Part shown: one piece after another, positions 5,450 through 7,977 of the stretch
Position numbering within the stretch: the first letter of the stretch is position 1
How the letters are laid out: every line of letters begins with the position of its first letter
Assembly (NCBI GenBank): GCA_002293455.1
Contig: DBDH01000072.1
Span: forward strand, 1,793-9,769
Source: Treponema sp. UBA937
Lineage (GTDB): Bacteria; Spirochaetota; Spirochaetia; Treponematales; Breznakiellaceae
DNA: 7,977 nt
Reading direction: 5' to 3'
Program-made: the position numbers and the translations under genes
Notes under the pieces: generated by a model
The model's input: only the letters and a program-made list of their open reading frames with translations
The model's database searches: none
What the model was told of the DNA's origin: nothing

Positions 5450-6541
5450 TTATATACCAAGCTCTGCCGCGGTATGGTATCCGGTTTGAACAACCGCTTC
5501 CATGAGGTTGTCTTTGGTTACAATAACGGAATCAAGCAAAAGAGAAGGTACAATTTTGGCACCGTTGTTATAACTTGTTGTGTCAAGACCGGTAATTGTC
5601 TTTCCCTGCATGATGTCATCAATCAAGGTAACCGTAGCGGCTCCCAACGAACGGGTATCTTTCAATACGGTTGCATACTGCTCACCGGCAAGAATCGATT
5701 TACAGGAAGCAACGATGCAGTCCTGACCGCCCACAATTGGAAGAGGCTTGCCGGGAGTTGAACCGTAACCGACGGCTTTTAAAGCTTCAAGACAAGAAAG
5801 ACTGATAGGATCATAGGGAGAAAGGATTCCGTCAAGCACCAAACTGCCGGTATAATTTGCCGAAATCAAATTTTCCATGCGCTTTTGAGCTTCGGCCGCA
5901 TCCCAGCGAAGGGTACCGACAACCGCGCGGTCAATCTGACCGGAGGGAACTCTCAACACGCCTCTGTCAAAGTAAGGCTTTAGCCTGTCCATGGCACCCT
6001 GATAGAAACCAACAGAGTTGTTGTCATCGGGGGAACCGGCAAACAATTCAATAATGACAGGATCAGCGGCAGTTGCCTGATCTAATTTAAGTCCTGTAAC
6101 AAGAATTTCACCCATCTGTCCGCCGACTTTGTAGTTGTCAAACGATACATAATAATCAACATTGGGCGACTGCATCAAAAGCCGGTCATAAGAAATAACC
6201 GGAATATTGGAAGCTTTTGCGGATGCAAGCTGATTAGAAAGTGCGGAACCATCGATAGAGGCGATAACCAGTGCTTTTACGCCCTTGGTGATCATATCTT
6301 CGACCTGACGGCTCTGAGTCGGAATATCATCATCCGCATACTGAAGATCAACAGTATAGCCCAGTGCTTCCAAGCCCGCTTTGACAGCATCACCGTCTTT
6401 AATCCAGCGTTCTTCCGAACGGGTAGGCATTGCAACACCGATCAAACCCTTGCCGGCGTCCGCCTGCCTTCCACCTCCGGCAAACACCATCCCCGCCGCG
6501 GCAATCACCGCAAGGACCAACAAAATAATTTTTTTGCTCAT
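5450..6541 (-). CDS. chvE: Periplasmic multiple-monosaccharide-binding protein ChvE
   Basis: This periplasmic binding protein captures monosaccharides (in characterised ChvE proteins: glucose, galactose, arabinose, xylose and related sugars) and delivers them to GguA/GguB. At 363 residues it matches ChvE in length. Residues 1-21 form a signal peptide: a KK start, a hydrophobic core LLVLAVIAAAGMV, and a cleavage site VFA|GGG with no lipobox Cys. Stretches nearly identical to Agrobacterium ChvE include GVAMPTRSEERWIKDG (35-50), LQYADDDIPTQ (66-76), LVIASIDGSAL (91-101), ELFAGSPDDNN (165-175), VGTLRWD (208-214) and the VGGQD region (270-274). These are sugar-contact regions in this fold. I chose ATG at 6541 over the upstream ATG at 6592: AAGGAG is spaced well before it and the signal peptide starts there, while the longer version would begin close to the promoter. 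It is the first gene of the operon. In Agrobacterium ChvE also feeds sugar sensing by VirA; no such partner is seen here. Confidence 0.96.
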   Translation of the reverse strand: MSKKIILLVLAVIAAAGMVFAGGGRQADAGKGLIGVAMPTRSEERWIKDGDAVKAGLEALGYTVDLQYADDDIPTQSRQVEDMITKGVKALVIASIDGSALSNQLASAKASNIPVISYDRLLMQSPNVDYYVSFDNYKVGGQMGEILVTGLKLDQATAADPVIIELFAGSPDDNNSVGFYQGAMDRLKPYFDRGVLRVPSGQIDRAVVGTLRWDAAEAQKRMENLISANYTGSLVLDGILSPYDPISLSCLEALKAVGYGSTPGKPLPIVGGQDCIVASCKSILAGEQYATVLKDTRSLGAATVTLIDDIMQGKTITGLDTTSYNNGAKIVPSLLLDSVIVTKDNLMEAVVQTGYHTAAELGI

Positions 6542-6578
6542 TCTTTTCTCCTTAAATAAAACATGTTTACGTACACAC

Positions 6579-6607
6579 ATTATACTATGCATATTTTATA
6601 GGGTCAA
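6579..6607 (-). promoter_or_regulatory. Promoter of the chvE-gguA-gguB operon
   Basis: On the minus strand, TTGACC (6602-6607) and TATAAT (6579-6584) are separated by exactly 17 bases, leaving a leader of about 30 bases. The 8-bp palindrome TATGCATA (6586-6593) lies in the spacer, and a 10-bp palindrome AAACATGTTT (6559-6568) lies just downstream of the expected start. Either could be a repressor site, but no regulator gene is nearby. Confidence 0.75.
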
Positions 6608-6644
6608 GAAAAATATTTCGATGCAATTTACCGGATCATGGAAA

Positions 6645-7062
6645 CTAAGACAAATTAAGACCTAAATGCAGCAGAGGGAAAGGGGCTGCCTTGCCCATCA
6701 TGTTCAGAACGGCTTATTATGTGAAATCCCATATGATCATAAAACCCTACGCCCTGTTCGTTTTGTTCGTTTACATCAACAAACTTTGCGCCCAAGTTTT
6801 CAACAGCATAATGCAAAAGCTGCCTGCCGATGCCCTGTCTTCTTTCTTGCCTTGTCATCTACAAAAAGCATTTCAATTTTTGATCAGCGGCACCGATAAA
6901 TCCCCGCAAGACACCCGCATCATCATAATAACCGTATAAAAAATCGATAGACTTCAAGCCTTGGTGCACTTCCAGCTTGATAAGGGCAATATCATCTTCC
7001 GAAAGGAAAGTATGCGTACTCCTTACGGCGGATTCCCATATATCCATTAAGCGGGATAAGGT
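6645..7062 (-). pseudogene. Frameshifted GNAT acetyltransferase (YjaB-like) pseudogene
   Basis: Joining three frames reconstructs nearly all of a YjaB-type GNAT N-acetyltransferase. The N-terminal part LMDIWESAVRSTHTFLS begins near 7051. Then comes FIGAADQ, then KIEMLFVDDKAR in a second frame, then RRQGIGRQLLHYAVENLGA with the acetyl-CoA motif (Q/R-x-x-G-x-G) in a third. VNEQNEQGVGFYDHMGF follows, almost the wording of E. coli YjaB. One base seems missing in the T-run at 6877-6881, and one is extra near 6843-6845. A further extra base near 6675-6680 shifts the end, since the alternative frame gives PFPLLHLGLNLS and a stop at 6645-6647. The true start has been lost: the upstream sequence belongs to an ORF6N gene fragment. 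Three indels and no start mean a dead gene, unless the two homopolymer indels are sequencing errors. Substrate unknown. Confidence 0.82.
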
Positions 7063-7238
7063 TTGTTGGTTAGTTGAAACATAAAATCATCTGGGAAACG
7101 CCCAATATTCCGTTTTACCGCTTTATTCAAATTAAAAGTTTCAACTTATTATAAGGCTGCAAGATCACTGTCGAGCATGACTTTTTTCCCTCGAATTTCA
7201 TGTATCATGTTTTGGATTTTTTCCGGTTCATTCTTCAT
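7047..7238 (-). pseudogene. ORF6N-domain gene fragment with two in-frame stops
   Basis: From ATG at 7238 the minus strand reads MKNEPEKIQNMIHEIRGKKV then MLDSDLAAL, two stop codons TAA TAA (7146-7151), then in the same frame VETFNLNKAVKRNIGRFPDD and FMFQLTN. This is the start of the ORF6N domain, whose usual wording is IRG-x-x-VMLD-x-DLA-x-LYGVET...LN-x-AVKRN...RFP-x-DFMFQLT. The two stops replace the expected Tyr-Gly. ORF6N is a DNA-binding-type domain found in phage antirepressors and in mobile-element genes. After LTN the similarity ends (about 7065), and the frame runs to a stop at 7047-7049, already inside the GNAT remnant. Only about 58 of the usual 150 or more residues are left, and no ribosome site precedes the ATG. 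It is a dead remnant, probably of prophage or element origin. Confidence 0.75.
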
Positions 7239-7275
7239 TGAATAAATGATATCATAATTCGGATGTTTGTTACAT

Positions 7276-7287
7276 AAAATAAAAAAA
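7276..7287 (-). terminator. T-rich tract at the end of the rRNA operon
   Basis: Immediately after the 5S terminal helix the minus strand runs TTTTTTTATTTT. The closing stem of 5S (GCCTAG...CTAGGC, extended by G-U pairs) followed by this tract could itself stop transcription. No separate hairpin terminator is visible. Confidence 0.5.
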
Positions 7288-7403
7288 GCCTAGCACTTAC
7301 CTACTTTCCCACTCATTGAAGAGCAATATCATCGGCGTGAGAGGGCTTGACTTCCGTGTTCGGAAAGGGAACGGGTATAACACCTCCACCATAAGCACTA
7401 GGC
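7288..7403 (-). rRNA. rrf: 5S ribosomal RNA
   Basis: This is 5S rRNA of the large ribosomal subunit. The minus strand begins GCCTAGTGCTTATGGTGGAG, passes through CCCGTTCCCTTTCCGAACAC and GGAAGTCAAGCCCTC, and ends TAGGTAAGTGCTAGGC. The conserved loop B/C elements are present, and the first and last bases pair (GCCTAG with CTAGGC). The 116-nt length is normal. It lies last in the operon, about 160 bases after 23S. Two decayed relatives lie at 420-478 and 1012-1130. Confidence 0.96.
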
Positions 7404-7563
7404 AATTACATACCTAACAAAAAGAAAAGAAAGAAGCGGGGTGAGCGGAGCTCACCTTTGAGTTTTGCTGACGCAAAACTCCACAGTGTAATTCCACATT
7501 CTGCAAAACTACACCTACAGGAATCAAAGAAAGAATATGAGCAAAGCTCAACAAAACGATAAT
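7404..7563 (-). other. 23S-5S spacer with three small hairpins
   Basis: There is no gene here. Three perfect inverted repeats are visible: GGTGAGC/GCTCACC with loop GGA (7440-7456), GAGTTTTGC/GCAAAACTC with loop TGAC (7460-7481), and TGAGC/GCTCA with loop AAA (7538-7550). GCAAAACT occurs again at 7503-7510. They probably fold the pre-rRNA between 23S and 5S and may guide processing. No tRNA is present. Confidence 0.65.

Positions 7564-7977
<414 letters not shown>

Noticed and set aside
5450..6592. A chvE start at 6592
   Set aside because: It would place translation start close to the -10 element at 6579-6584 and put 17 residues before an otherwise perfect signal peptide; ATG 6541 has AAGGAG.
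6655..7047. Two or three separate small genes (including + strand frames 6666-6939) in place of the acetyltransferase
   Set aside because: The minus-strand frames join into one recognisable GNAT protein once single-base indels are restored; the + strand frames are antisense shadows.
7440..7550. The spacer hairpins as a CRISPR array or a tRNA
   Set aside because: The repeats are short, differ from each other and have no regular spacing. No tRNA cloverleaf or CCA-end pattern is seen.

Overview
The window looks like part of a spirochete chromosome, most likely Treponema or a close relative. This rests on the binding-protein signal peptide (a VFA|GGG-type cleavage region without a lipobox Cys), the beta-barrel protein ending in Phe at the left edge, and the overall style of the 23S/5S rRNA. 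The genus is an inference; no species is claimed.

Left region (1-1725). The 3' end of an outer-membrane beta-barrel gene (+) enters from outside the window. It is followed by about 1.1 kb of patchwork DNA: a 5S-rRNA-derived fragment, a very AT-rich unknown gene (-), a second and longer degenerate 5S-like copy, the last codons of a lost toxin gene, an intact RelB/DinJ-type antitoxin gene with a clean promoter and operator, and a frameshifted second copy of the beta-barrel gene's 3' end. The two copies of that 3' end bracket the patchwork.

Middle (1726-6607). An AT-rich DinB-like gene (+) converges on a three-gene sugar importer operon (-), and the two share a bidirectional terminator. The operon order is chvE (periplasmic sugar-binding protein), gguA/mmsA (double ATPase) and gguB/mmsB (permease). 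It starts from a strong sigma70-type promoter. The 180-bp gap between chvE and gguA carries three hairpins that could keep the binding protein more abundant than the ATPase and permease. Together the three products form a complete CUT2-type ABC importer for monosaccharides such as glucose, galactose, arabinose or xylose.

Right region (6645-7977, all -). A GNAT acetyltransferase pseudogene with at least three frameshifts abuts a decayed ORF6N-domain gene fragment carrying two adjacent in-frame stops. Next come the end of an rRNA operon: 5S rRNA, a spacer with small hairpins, and the 3' part of 23S rRNA, which runs off the right edge.

No new multi-gene system was found. The notable features are 5S-derived debris, an antitoxin whose toxin has been deleted, a duplicated gene end bracketing this debris, and a run of pseudogenes downstream of the rRNA operon.
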